Source: Pseudomonadota bacterium (GTDB taxonomy: Bacteria; Pseudomonadota; Alphaproteobacteria; Rhizobiales; Xanthobacteraceae). From it: a stretch of DNA of 14,800 nucleotides. Position 1 is the stretch's first letter; every line of letters starts with the position of its first letter. A program made the position numbers and the translations under genes. The DNA lies in the NCBI GenBank assembly GCA_023391175.1, contig JAEWBL010000439.1, forward strand, positions 1-14,800. Reading direction: 5' to 3'. This document shows, in pieces, positions 1-7,785 of the stretch. Under the pieces are notes generated by a model. That model was not told where the DNA came from. It was given only the letters and a program-made list of their open reading frames with translations, and made no database searches.

Positions 1-318
1 ATCCTGCAGGAAGGGGTCCGGCGCCCACCAGCCTTGAGGCAAATTGTCCCTCATATAGGTCTTGATCGATTGGTAGGCGTCGAACGGATAGGGATCGGTA
101 TCCGGCCGCATGATCGGCCGGGCGCCCGGCAGGGAGTCGAGCCCCTGCATGGGCGATTGCGCCATGGCGTTTCCGCCCACGATCATGAATCCGAACAGCT
201 TGAGCAGGAGCATGGCGCGCCGGCCCGCCGCGCGCGACCGACGCCCCGCGCGACAGGGCGTTGAGGACGCCGCCTCCGCCTCCCGCGCACTCCCCCCGCG
301 AAGAACCATCCGCGCCAT
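1..318 (-). CDS. Partial exported protein of unknown function (N-terminal 106 residues)
   Basis: Read on the minus strand, an open frame starts at ATG 318 and runs off the left edge with no stop. A GGGAG ribosome binding site (326-330) lies 7 bases before this ATG, which is why it is chosen over ATG 309. The first 35 residues are basic and Arg/Ala-rich; then comes a hydrophobic stretch (residues 36-53, MLLLKLFGFMIVGGNAMA) that looks like a signal peptide with cleavage after NAMA. A second start at ATG 213 would give a compact standard signal peptide but has no visible ribosome binding site. The mature part begins QSPMQGLDSLPG and is rich in Pro, Asp and aromatic residues. I do not recognise the family. 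Secretion and the position beside a polysaccharide locus suggest a periplasmic or extracellular role linked to the polymer; that is inference. Confidence 0.6.
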   Translation of the reverse strand, partial: MARMVLRGGSAREAEAASSTPCRAGRRSRAAGRRAMLLLKLFGFMIVGGNAMAQSPMQGLDSLPGARPIMRPDTDPYPFDAYQSIKTYMRDNLPQGWWAPDPFLQD

Positions 319-665
319 GATCCGTCTCCCGACCTTCTGCTGAAAGAGGTAGACGATTTGCGGCTGCTCGGGATATGCGGAAAGCAGGTCGGCGATGGTC
401 GAAAGCGCGCGAGCCCGCGAGGGTCCGGGTCCATTTCGGGGTTGCCGGGCGTGGTTCAATCCCGGCGTGGCCGGGCGCGATCGGTCGTCGGCTCGACCGC
501 GACGGATGGCACCCATCCGCTGCGGCCTGGTCGAACGGCAAGTGCTGATGCGGTGGACGGGCCGAGGCAGGCTCTGCCCGTTTTCTGCCGGCTGATCGAG
601 CCTGTCCTGTTTGGGCTCCTGGGGCGGAACCCGCTGTTCAGCCTCTTCGCTTCCCGCGGATTTAC
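319..665. other. Divergent intergenic region between exported-protein gene and flippase gene
   Basis: This 347-base gap separates two divergently transcribed genes, so promoters for both should lie here. No reading frame in it resembles a protein I recognise. It holds a perfect inverted repeat at 503-519 (7-base arms CGGATGG and CCATCCG, 3-base loop) and several GCCGGGCG-like words around 448-477. I could not pick out a convincing -35/-10 pair on either strand. Confidence 0.5.
503..519. repeat. Perfect inverted repeat, 7-base arms, 3-base loop
   Basis: CGGATGG and CCATCCG flank CAC in the divergent region, about 147 bases before the flippase start. It could be an operator or a leader hairpin. 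No T-run follows, so a simple intrinsic terminator is unlikely. Confidence 0.45.
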
Positions 666-1961
666 ATGGCCTCGCTTTCCCTACGCAAATTTGCGCCGCT
701 CCTTACCACCTACGGGGCCTACGCCGGCTCGATGATCTCCCGCGGGCTGGAGCTTGTCGGCAAGCTCGGCCTCTACATGTTCGGAGCGCGGGCGCTTGGC
801 CTGCATGATTCCGGCTATTTCTTCCTGTGCCTCACCTGGATCGGACTGATTTCCACGGTGGCGCGCGCCGGCTTCGACAAGGCCGTCCTGCGGCACATGG
901 CGGCGGAACTCGCGGTGGGGCGAGGCCGGGAAGCGCGCAAGGCGCTGCTGACCGGCGCCGCCATCGTCACCGGCGGCGGCACGCTGGCGACGCTGCTGAC
1001 CGTCGCGCTTGCCGAGCCGCTCGCGGTCTATCTGTTTCACGATCCGCAGGTCGCGCATGCACTGAGGCTCTCGGCCTACGCTATCCTGCCGCAGACCCTG
1101 TGCATCTTCGTCGGCTATGCGCTGGTGGGTTTCCACCGCGGAGCCACGGGGCAGCTGGTGCAGAACGGCATCTGGCCTGTGCTCACGCTCGGCGCGCTGT
1201 TCGCGGGCGCCAACACGCTGGACAGCCTGCTCTATGCACTCGCCGCCTCGCTGCTGGCCGCGACCGTGCTCGGCCTCGTCATGGTGGTCATGGACCGGTA
1301 CCGCTTCCTCGCCACCCCGTCGCCCGATGCGCCCGCGGATGCCCTGCCCGCGCTGTGGCGCACCGCCATGCCGCTGAGCGTCGTGGAGGTGGTGCAGATC
1401 TTCCTCAACTCGCTGCCGGTGCTGCTGCTGGCCGTATTCGGCGAACCGTCGGCGGTGGGCGCCTTCTCGGTGGCGAACCGTATCTCCATGCTCATCTGGG
1501 TGGTGGCGAACTCCATCGGGACGGTCGCGGCGCCCTCGTTCGCTGCCCGTCACCGCCAGGGGCAGTGGGACGAGTTGCGCGCGCTCAACCGTCGGGTCCG
1601 CCTCGCCGTGGCGCTGTTCGGCACCCCCGTCGTCGCGGCCATGGTGTTCTTTCCCAAGTCGATCCTGAACCTGGTCGCGCCGGGGTTCGAGGTCGCCGGG
1701 CCCGCGCTCATGGTCATGGGTCTCGGCCAGCTGGTGAATTGCCTCCTGCCCTGCCAGGACTTCATGCTGTCGATGACCGGCTACGGCGGCGTCCACCGCT
1801 GGCTGAACATCGCCCAGCTCGTGGTGTGCAGCGCGCTGTGCGCCGCGCTGATTCCATTCTTCGGGATGATGGGCGCGGCCATCGCCACCGCCGTCTTCAT
1901 TGCCCAGGGGGCCATCGGCACGACGCTCGCCGTGCGGCATCTGATGCCCAGGGCATTCTGA
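666..1961 (+). CDS. Wzx-type polysaccharide flippase (oligosaccharide flippase family)
   Basis: The 431-residue product is almost wholly hydrophobic with about 12 predicted membrane segments, for example near residues 135-160, 185-215 and 365-425. It has the short charged loops and N-terminal pattern (SMISRGLELVGK, then GARALG) typical of the MATE/MVF-like Wzx and PST family. Such proteins move undecaprenyl-diphosphate-linked repeat units across the inner membrane to the periplasmic face. The length fits the family (about 400-480). The start is ATG 666: an in-frame stop lies at 594-596 and no other ATG, GTG or TTG occurs between them. The ribosome binding site is weak (only GGA at 658-660), so translation may be modest. 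It is the first plus-strand gene of the export block and precedes the co-polymerase gene. The family call is firm; the exact substrate cannot be read from sequence. Confidence 0.88.
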   Translation: MASLSLRKFAPLLTTYGAYAGSMISRGLELVGKLGLYMFGARALGLHDSGYFFLCLTWIGLISTVARAGFDKAVLRHMAAELAVGRGREARKALLTGAAIVTGGGTLATLLTVALAEPLAVYLFHDPQVAHALRLSAYAILPQTLCIFVGYALVGFHRGATGQLVQNGIWPVLTLGALFAGANTLDSLLYALAASLLAATVLGLVMVVMDRYRFLATPSPDAPADALPALWRTAMPLSVVEVVQIFLNSLPVLLLAVFGEPSAVGAFSVANRISMLIWVVANSIGTVAAPSFAARHRQGQWDELRALNRRVRLAVALFGTPVVAAMVFFPKSILNLVAPGFEVAGPALMVMGLGQLVNCLLPCQDFMLSMTGYGGVHRWLNIAQLVVCSALCAALIPFFGMMGAAIATAVFIAQGAIGTTLAVRHLMPRAF

Positions 1962-1991
1962 GACACGGACAAGGGGGCTGAACGGCCCATA

Positions 1992-2019
1992 TTGACGTTG
2001 CGGTTAAAGCAAAATCAAT
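1992..2019 (+). promoter_or_regulatory. Possible promoter before the co-polymerase gene
   Basis: A TTGACG (1992-1997) lies 16 bases before ATCAAT (2014-2019), inside an AT-richer patch (about 1990-2040) that contrasts with the surrounding GC-rich DNA. The -35 match is good and the -10 match poor. It sits in the 170-base gap after the flippase gene, so the co-polymerase gene may have its own start of transcription. Confidence 0.3.
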
Positions 2020-2131
2020 TTCGCCAGTCGATTTTCATGATCGTCTGCGAAAACAGCGCGGGCGTGCCAGGTATGGGCAACGGGTCCGGGCGGCGGACCT
2101 GCCGGGCTGATGGTCAAGCAAGGTGATGCTG

Positions 2132-4294
2132 ATGGGTATGGCGCCGGCCTCGGGGGCATCGGAGCAGTCGGAAAGGTTCATGGTGGTGCGCCAGGCGGAC
2201 CAGACCGACGTCGACGTCGCTCCGGACGCAGGCTCCGGCACGACCAACTTCACCCTGCGCGATTTCCTCATCGCGGCGTTCTACCATTACCGGATCATCC
2301 TGCTCGCCGCGGCCCTGCCGGCGCTGGTCGGCATCGTCGGCGCGCTCAGCGCCCGCACCGAATATACCGCCAGCAGCCTCTTGATGGTGATCGTGAGCCG
2401 CGAGGTCTCGACCGCGCAGAACGTCACCGACAGCGGTCCGAGCGTGCTCAGCATCGAGGGCCTCAAGCAGGTCGAGGCGGAAGTCCAGATCGTGCAGAGC
2501 GCGGAGGTCGCCCGCGCGGTGGTGGAGCAGATCGGCATCGACCGGCTGTTCCCGAAAGGCCGGCTTGCGACCCTGCTGGGCCTCGGCGGCTCCGACGATG
2601 ATCTCGATCGGGCCATCGAGCGCTTGCAGGGCAGCATGCGTGCGGCCGTGCAGGCGAATTCCAACATCATCAAGGTGAGCTACACCAACGCCGACCGCGC
2701 GCTCGCCGTGGAAACCACCAACGCCATCGTCCACAGCTATCTGGCGGTGCGCCGCCGGACGCTGGAGAACCCCACTTCCAAAATTCTCGTCCAGGAGGTC
2801 CAGCGCTTCAGCAACGACCTGTCCGCCGTCGACAAGCAGATCGAGAGCCTCAAGAGCAAGGCCGGCATCATCGATTTCGCACAGGACGCCGTCCTCGCCG
2901 CCAACCAGGTCGACAGCATCATCCAGCGCCAGCGCCAGGTGGGTGAGCGCGAGGTGGCCGTGACGGCCCAGCTCGCCGAGGCCGAGAAGCAGCTCGCCGC
3001 GCTGCCCAATTCCGTGTTCGAGTTCGCCGAGAACACCAATGCGGTGCCCGGCGACGAGGATCCCAATACCCTCACCAAGCTGCTCATGGAGCGCGATCGC
3101 ATCGCCGCCCAATATGCCCCGGGCAGCGTGCTGCTGCGCGAGCTGGACAAGCAGATCGCCACCGTCCGGGCCAAGATCAAGGTCCGCGAGGACCGCCGCT
3201 ATGTGACCGACCGGGCCTCTCGCAACCCGCAGATCAACTATGTGCAGACCATGGTGCTCAGCCTCCGGGTCGAGAAGGATTCGCTCTCCCGCCAGCAGGT
3301 GGAATTGGTGGAGCAGCTCAAGGTGGCGCGTGAGCGCCTCGCCACCCTGCGCGCGGTGGAGACGCCGCTCATCGAGCTGAACCGGCGGCGCGACGCGCTC
3401 AACGACGGTTTCCGCGAATACCAGCGGCGCGCTGTGGCCGCCTCCATCGAGGAAGCGGCGGCGCAGTCGCGGCAGTCTTCGGTCCGCGTGGTTCAGGATG
3501 CCGGAGCGGCGGTGGTGAAACGCTCGCTCACCTTCCCGATCCTCGCGGGCGGCCTGTTCGCCGGCCTTCTCTTCGGCGCCGCCGCCGGCGCGCTGGCTTC
3601 GGCCATGCGAACCACCATGATTACACCGCACGAGGTGGAGAACCGGCTCGGCATCCCCGTCGTCGCCGTCTTCGACATGGACCCCGACGAAACCGAAATC
3701 GATCTCTCGGAACGGGCCATCGGCACCTGCGCGACCGTGCTGCTGGATGCCCGGGTGGATGGCGAGCCGGTGCACGTCTTCCACGTGCTTTCGCCCGATT
3801 TCGACGAGTCCCTCCCGAAGTTCTCCCGCGATCTTGCCGAGGAATTCGCCGGACAGCGCGGCCGCCGCACCCTGCTCATCGATCTCACCACGCCGCCGCC
3901 GCCGATCCCTTCCGTGCGGGACGTGGAGGTGCGCGGCGGCGTCGCCATGATCGGTACGCCGGTTCCGAACCTGTGGATGTTCACGGACGCGCAGCCCTCT
4001 CCTCTGCTCGACCTGCGCATTCCCATCTCCGACGCCCTCAGGATGACGCTCGAGCTGAAGACCAGCTTCGACCACGTCCTGATCGCCTCCAACCCCACCG
4101 TGGCGACGCTGCTGAGCCAGCGTTTCTGCCAGGTCGCGGACGGCAACCTAGTCGCCATCCAGGCGGAGAAGACCCGCACGCCCGCCGCCTCTCACCTGGT
4201 CGGCCAGGTGACCGAGTGCGGCGGATTGCTGCTTGGGTCGATCCTGTTCGGCCGGCGCTATTACTTGCCCGACTGGCTCTATCACCGGACCTGA
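2132..4294 (+). CDS. Polysaccharide co-polymerase (Wzc/GumC/ExoP type) with degenerate kinase domain
   Basis: Inner-membrane chain-length determinant of the PCP-2 class, which works with Wzy and the Wza-like exporter. Numbering from ATG 2132 (720 residues): a first membrane segment at about 50-72, a large periplasmic part with coiled coil (about 215-450, including AAQYAPGSVLLRELDKQI typical of GumC proteins), a second membrane segment at about 465-492, then a cytoplasmic domain with the layout of a BY-kinase. In that domain the Walker A position (about 553-568) reads LSPDFDESLPKFSRDL with no GKS/GKT, Walker A' keeps LLID (582-585), and the Walker B position reads FDHVLIASNP (646-655). Catalysis therefore looks lost, although the tail still has Tyr710, Tyr711 and Tyr717. 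Start choice: AAGG (2120-2123) is 8 bases before ATG 2132; GTG 2123, ATG 2126 and ATG 2180 are alternatives. Confidence 0.85.
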   Translation: MGMAPASGASEQSERFMVVRQADQTDVDVAPDAGSGTTNFTLRDFLIAAFYHYRIILLAAALPALVGIVGALSARTEYTASSLLMVIVSREVSTAQNVTDSGPSVLSIEGLKQVEAEVQIVQSAEVARAVVEQIGIDRLFPKGRLATLLGLGGSDDDLDRAIERLQGSMRAAVQANSNIIKVSYTNADRALAVETTNAIVHSYLAVRRRTLENPTSKILVQEVQRFSNDLSAVDKQIESLKSKAGIIDFAQDAVLAANQVDSIIQRQRQVGEREVAVTAQLAEAEKQLAALPNSVFEFAENTNAVPGDEDPNTLTKLLMERDRIAAQYAPGSVLLRELDKQIATVRAKIKVREDRRYVTDRASRNPQINYVQTMVLSLRVEKDSLSRQQVELVEQLKVARERLATLRAVETPLIELNRRRDALNDGFREYQRRAVAASIEEAAAQSRQSSVRVVQDAGAAVVKRSLTFPILAGGLFAGLLFGAAAGALASAMRTTMITPHEVENRLGIPVVAVFDMDPDETEIDLSERAIGTCATVLLDARVDGEPVHVFHVLSPDFDESLPKFSRDLAEEFAGQRGRRTLLIDLTTPPPPIPSVRDVEVRGGVAMIGTPVPNLWMFTDAQPSPLLDLRIPISDALRMTLELKTSFDHVLIASNPTVATLLSQRFCQVADGNLVAIQAEKTRTPAASHLVGQVTECGGLLLGSILFGRRYYLPDWLYHRT

Positions 4295-4334
4295 TTACCG
4301 AATTTCAGGGACCATCCCATCCCCCGGCACCGCG

Positions 4335-4366
4335 TATAAGCTGTCGTTAACCCTAACGAATTATAG
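4335..4366 (+). promoter_or_regulatory. AT-rich island with inverted repeat; candidate promoter/operator for the export lipoprotein gene
   Basis: In the 189-base gap after the co-polymerase gene, an AT-rich patch holds CGTTA (4345-4349) and its reverse complement TAACG (4354-4358) four bases apart. TATAAG (4335-4340) and TTATAG (4361-4366) flank it and both resemble -10 boxes. It looks like a promoter overlapped by an operator, but no clear -35 was found. Confidence 0.35.
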
Positions 4367-4483
4367 CTTCCCCTGAAGTGTGGCGTTGCCAGCGCCCCGT
4401 CTGCCTCCGCTTTGCTGGGGAGAAGACGCGGGCGGGTATCGCCCGACTCACGCGGATTTTGTTACTTTGCCAAGGGTCGGTTG

Positions 4484-5362
4484 ATGCCGCGAGCTGGGGC
4501 TAAAGGGCGGATGAGGATCGGGCGTCCCGCGTGGAGCTTCCGCGCAGACATGTGCCGCCCGGCCGCGCGTGCCGCCGCCGGGATGCGCCGCGCGTCCGTC
4601 CTCCTCCTCATCGTGCCGCTCGCGCTGAATGGCTGCGCCGCCATTGCGACGTCGCAGAACACCGGGACGCCGCCCTTCACCACCGGCCACGAGCTACGCT
4701 TTACTGAGACCAACAGTGACCGGTTCAAGCCCTGGACCGACCAGACACCTGCCTACCGCCTCGGTCCTGGCGACAAGATCAAGATCAAGTATTTCCTCAC
4801 CCGCGAGATGGACGAGGACCTGACGGTGAGCCCGGACGGCTCCATCGCGCCCCGCGCCATCGGCCAGATCCGCGTGGAGGGTTCGACGCTCTCCAGCGTG
4901 GAGAGCTACATCCGCACCGAATCCCGCAAGGAACTGGCCGATCAGAAGGTGGTCGTGGCGCTTGAGGAGGCGGTGTCGGCCAAGGTCTATGTCGGCGGCT
5001 CGGTGCCGCGGCCCGGGGCCTACAAGATCACCGACATGAACCTGAGCGCGCTCAAGGCCATCCTGCTTGCCGGCGGCTTCACTGACGAGGCCCGCACAGG
5101 TCAGGTCGCGCTGATCCGCCGTGGGCCGAAAAACGAGCCGATGCTGCGCCTCATCAACGTGCGCGACACCATCGAGACCGGCTTCGACGCAGACGACGTG
5201 CCGCTGATGAGCGGCGACATCATCTATGTCCCGAAGAGCTCCATCGCCGAGGTGGACCTGTGGATCGACCAGTTCATCAACAAGGTGGTGCCATTCCAGC
5301 GTAGCTTCAGCTACACGCTGGGCAGCTATTCGACGACCACTGCGGGCGGTATCGTCCCGTAA
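4484..5362 (+). CDS. Wza-like polysaccharide export outer-membrane lipoprotein (OPX family)
   Basis: Outer-membrane/periplasmic export channel component for the polymer. The 292-residue product (from ATG 4484) has a long basic n-region, a hydrophobic core and a lipobox LALNGC with the lipidated Cys at residue 51. The polysaccharide-export domain begins at YRLGPGDKIKIKYF (91-104); an SLBB-type domain follows (about 166-215, VYVGGSVPRPGAY then AILLAGGF), then LMSGDIIYVPKSS (241-253). The last 35 residues (DLWIDQFINKVVPFQRSF onward) resemble the C-terminal helix that spans the outer membrane in Wza, but the protein is shorter than E. coli Wza. Start choice: AAGGG (4472-4476) is 7 bases before ATG 4484. 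ATG 4583 would give a short lipoprotein signal but has no good ribosome binding site. It follows the co-polymerase gene, its usual partner. Confidence 0.88.
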   Translation: MPRAGAKGRMRIGRPAWSFRADMCRPAARAAAGMRRASVLLLIVPLALNGCAAIATSQNTGTPPFTTGHELRFTETNSDRFKPWTDQTPAYRLGPGDKIKIKYFLTREMDEDLTVSPDGSIAPRAIGQIRVEGSTLSSVESYIRTESRKELADQKVVVALEEAVSAKVYVGGSVPRPGAYKITDMNLSALKAILLAGGFTDEARTGQVALIRRGPKNEPMLRLINVRDTIETGFDADDVPLMSGDIIYVPKSSIAEVDLWIDQFINKVVPFQRSFSYTLGSYSTTTAGGIVP

Positions 5363-5366
5363 GATC

Positions 5367-5403
5367 GAAGCGGGCGCGCCAGCGACTTTGCAGCGGCCGC
5401 TTC
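5367..5403 (+). repeat. Inverted repeat just after the export lipoprotein gene
   Basis: GAAGCGG (5367-5373) and CCGCTTC (5397-5403) are perfect complements around a 23-base loop, starting 4 bases after the stop codon. ATC and GAT outside the arms could extend the stem past a small bulge. No T-run follows, so it may be an attenuator or mRNA-stability hairpin rather than a strong terminator. Confidence 0.3.
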
Positions 5404-5480
5404 TCCGATGCAGGCGTCCGGGCGCAACAGCGCACCGCCCGGGGCCATGCGGGATCAACGCGCGCTCCTGAAGCGAAGCC

Positions 5481-6350
5481 ATGACGTCCTCCTCGCCGTC
5501 CGCCGACATCCCGCCCTCCCGCACCGTGCCGGCCGCGGCCGCGCCGGAGAAGCCGTTCGAGGAAATCGTCTTCCTGCGGGTTCCCTTCTCCATCATCTCG
5601 CTGGACGAGGCCTGCCGCCTCATCGCCGCACGGCCGCCCGGCGCGCCGCTTGCCTACGTGGTGACGCCCAACGCGCAGAACCTGGTGCGCCACAGCCACC
5701 TCGAGGACCCCCGCTTCATCGCCTTCTATGAGAAGGCCTGGCTCCACCTCATGGATGGCAAGGTGCCGCGCGCTCTGGCACGCCAGGTGTTCGGGCTCGA
5801 CATCCCGCTGGCGGCCGGCAGCGACCTCACCGCCCATCTGTTCGAGGCCTATATCCAGCCCGACGACGCCATCACCATCATCGGCGGCGAGGTGGAGATG
5901 GTGGACAGCCTGAAGGCGCGTTTCCACCTGACCAACGTCGCCCACCACAATCCCCCCATGGGCTTCATCAACAAGCCGGACGAAGTGGAAAAATGCGTCC
6001 GCTTCATTCTCGATCATCCGGCCCGCTACATCTTCATGGCGGCCGGCTCTCCGCGGTCGGAATATGTAACGCAACTGGTCGACCAGCGCGGCGGCGCGGT
6101 CGGCACGGCGCTGTGCATCGGCAGTTCGCTGAACTTCCTCACCGGCCACGCCAAGCGCGCCAATCCGGTGTTCCGCAAGCTCGGCCTGGAATGGCTCTAT
6201 CGCCTCATCGTGAGCCCGCAGACCCACATCCGGCGGGTATTCGTGGAATCCATGCCCGTCCTGCTGATGGTGGCGAAGGCCCGGGTGAACCCCGCCGCCT
6301 ACGGCATGGACCGCAGCCGGTCGGGCAAGGGGACACAGAGCCGCGCGTGA
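5481..6350 (+). CDS. WecG/TagA/CpsF family glycosyltransferase (GT26)
   Basis: Adds a sugar to an undecaprenyl-diphosphate-linked acceptor at the inner face of the membrane. The 289-residue product shows the family signature in order: VTPNAQN (61-67), MDGKVP (91-96), a nucleotide-sugar region with ITIIGG (131-136), AAGSPRSE (187-194, the usual G-P-QE site with Ser in place of Gln) and IGSSLNFLTGHAKRANPVFR (213-232) followed by GLEWLYRL (235-242). The first 25 residues are a Pro/Ala/Ser-rich extension not needed for the fold. The C-terminal basic and amphipathic tail is typical for membrane association. Start ATG 5481 has only a weak purine-rich leader (GAAGCGAAG). The gene lies 118 bases after the exporter and 22 bases before the polymerase-like gene, suggesting co-transcription with the latter. 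It is the only ordinary glycosyltransferase in the window; the donor sugar cannot be told. Confidence 0.9.
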   Translation: MTSSSPSADIPPSRTVPAAAAPEKPFEEIVFLRVPFSIISLDEACRLIAARPPGAPLAYVVTPNAQNLVRHSHLEDPRFIAFYEKAWLHLMDGKVPRALARQVFGLDIPLAAGSDLTAHLFEAYIQPDDAITIIGGEVEMVDSLKARFHLTNVAHHNPPMGFINKPDEVEKCVRFILDHPARYIFMAAGSPRSEYVTQLVDQRGGAVGTALCIGSSLNFLTGHAKRANPVFRKLGLEWLYRLIVSPQTHIRRVFVESMPVLLMVAKARVNPAAYGMDRSRSGKGTQSRA

Positions 6351-6372
6351 GGGGCGCCATGGTGGATCGGTC

Positions 6373-7779
6373 ATGACGGCCCAGGACGGCTCTGCAGCCC
6401 CGCGCGGCGCACTGCGGCGTGTGACCATTCCGGCCATGACCGCGCGCGTGCGGCGGGCTCGGCGCAATCTCGGCGAGCGGTTTTCGCCCGGCCTCACCAT
6501 GGCGGTGCTGCTCTTCATCCTGCCGGTGTTTGCCGAGTGCTTCCATTATTACTCGGAGCTGCTGCCGCTCTACGCCCTGTCGAAGGCGTGGCCGATCCTC
6601 ACCCTGCCCCTCACCGTCCGCGGTCTCGCCAAGCTCGACCTGCCCTGCAAATACGTCTACGTGGTTTTCCTGGCCTATGGCCTCGGCATCACGCCGCTCG
6701 TGTCGATCATGCAGCTCGGCAACGATTTCTTCGGCTCCATCGCCACGACGGTGAAGATCTGGCCGATCACCTATTATTTCGGCCTGTCGGTGATGCTCCT
6801 GTGGCTCAGCCCGGTGCCCGACCGCGTGCGCCGCGCCTGCGTGGTGCTCGGCATCGCCACCTACGTGCTGATGCTGATGATGTGGATCCTCATCCCGGAC
6901 GCCTGGTACACGGACAATTCCTCCCAGGGAAAGCTGCTGCTGACCGACGACGAGCGCGGCAACCGCATCTACATGCCCATGTTCTTCGGCATTCTCCTCG
7001 TCTTCTACCTCGTGCGCTCCTTCATGGAGAAGCCGCACGTGGTGAAGGCACTGGGTGTCGTGGTGGCGTTCGTGCTGATGTTGTGGATCTACAAGCAGCG
7101 GGCCGCCATAGGCTGCAGCATCATGATCTGCGGCTATGCGGCGTTCAGTTCGCTGTCGCCACGGTGGAAGCGCGCGGCGCTCGCCGGCCTCCTGATGCTG
7201 TTGCCGTTCGCGGTGATTGCCGCCATCAACCTCGGCGGCAATGCCGCGCAGGATCTCGGCGGCTCCCTGTCGGTGCGCCAGACGTCGCTGGCCCAGGCCT
7301 TCGGCTTTCTCGGCGACCAGCCGCTGCGATGGCTGTTCGGCGTCGGCGCCACCACGCGCTTCGGCACGGTGACGCTGGCGGACATCTTCCAGAATGCCGA
7401 CTTCTACGTCTCGGACCTCGGCTGGGTGGGTGTCGCATTCGAGTATGGGCTCGTCGGCTCCATCCTCATCATGACGCTGTTCGTCACCGGCTTCCTCGCC
7501 GCGCGCACGGCGGCCCGGCGCACCGGGCACTGCCTCGACCTCGCCCTCAGCGATTATATTCTGTACATGCTGGCGACGTCGGCGGTGTATCCGCTCACCT
7601 TCACCCCCGGCGAACTCTGCGTCGCCATGGGCCTTGCCATCTACATGAGCCGATGGAGGGCCCCGGGCGAGGCGCTGGCCGGCGGGGGCGGCCGGCGCGT
7701 GGCCTTCCGCACCCATGTGGTCGAGATCGGCGGCAACCGCCGACGGCGCCAGGTCGCCATCGGCAAGCTCAACGGATGA
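6373..7779 (+). CDS. Wzy-like O-antigen/exopolysaccharide polymerase or ligase
   Basis: A 468-residue integral membrane protein with about 10-12 hydrophobic segments, the first at about residues 40-55. Larger soluble loops lie around 175-200 (AWYTDNSSQGKLLLTDDERG) and 285-350 (SVRQTSLAQAFGFLGDQPLR, FGVGATTRF), as in Wzy_C/O-antigen ligase proteins. The segment with R-Q-T-S followed by G-VGATTR matches the usual motif where a ligase or polymerase loop contacts lipid-linked repeat units. The C-terminal 40 residues are basic and cytoplasmic. It most likely joins flipped repeat units in the periplasm. The start at ATG 6373 is preceded by GGTGGATCGG and lies 22 bases after the glycosyltransferase gene, so the two are probably one operon. 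Family sequence identity is always low, so polymerase versus ligase is inferred from the locus. Confidence 0.75.
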   Translation: MTAQDGSAAPRGALRRVTIPAMTARVRRARRNLGERFSPGLTMAVLLFILPVFAECFHYYSELLPLYALSKAWPILTLPLTVRGLAKLDLPCKYVYVVFLAYGLGITPLVSIMQLGNDFFGSIATTVKIWPITYYFGLSVMLLWLSPVPDRVRRACVVLGIATYVLMLMMWILIPDAWYTDNSSQGKLLLTDDERGNRIYMPMFFGILLVFYLVRSFMEKPHVVKALGVVVAFVLMLWIYKQRAAIGCSIMICGYAAFSSLSPRWKRAALAGLLMLLPFAVIAAINLGGNAAQDLGGSLSVRQTSLAQAFGFLGDQPLRWLFGVGATTRFGTVTLADIFQNADFYVSDLGWVGVAFEYGLVGSILIMTLFVTGFLAARTAARRTGHCLDLALSDYILYMLATSAVYPLTFTPGELCVAMGLAIYMSRWRAPGEALAGGGGRRVAFRTHVVEIGGNRRRRQVAIGKLNG

Positions 7780-7785
7780 TGTGTC

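Noticed and set aside
358..735. Possible small gene in the left intergenic region, overlapping the flippase start
   Set aside because: No family resemblance, no ribosome binding site, and it overlaps the start of a clear gene in another frame.
2114..4075. Long minus-strand open frame (653 codons) opposite the co-polymerase gene
   Set aside because: It is rich in His, Arg, Gly and Glu with no recognisable fold and mirrors the real gene codon pattern; typical antisense shadow in GC-rich DNA.
4347..4361. CtrA-type binding site
   Set aside because: Only the TTAACC half is present; the second TTAA at the expected spacing is missing.
4412..4483. Earlier start for the export lipoprotein
   Set aside because: It would add 24 residues before an already long signal n-region and lacks the ribosome binding site seen before ATG 4484.
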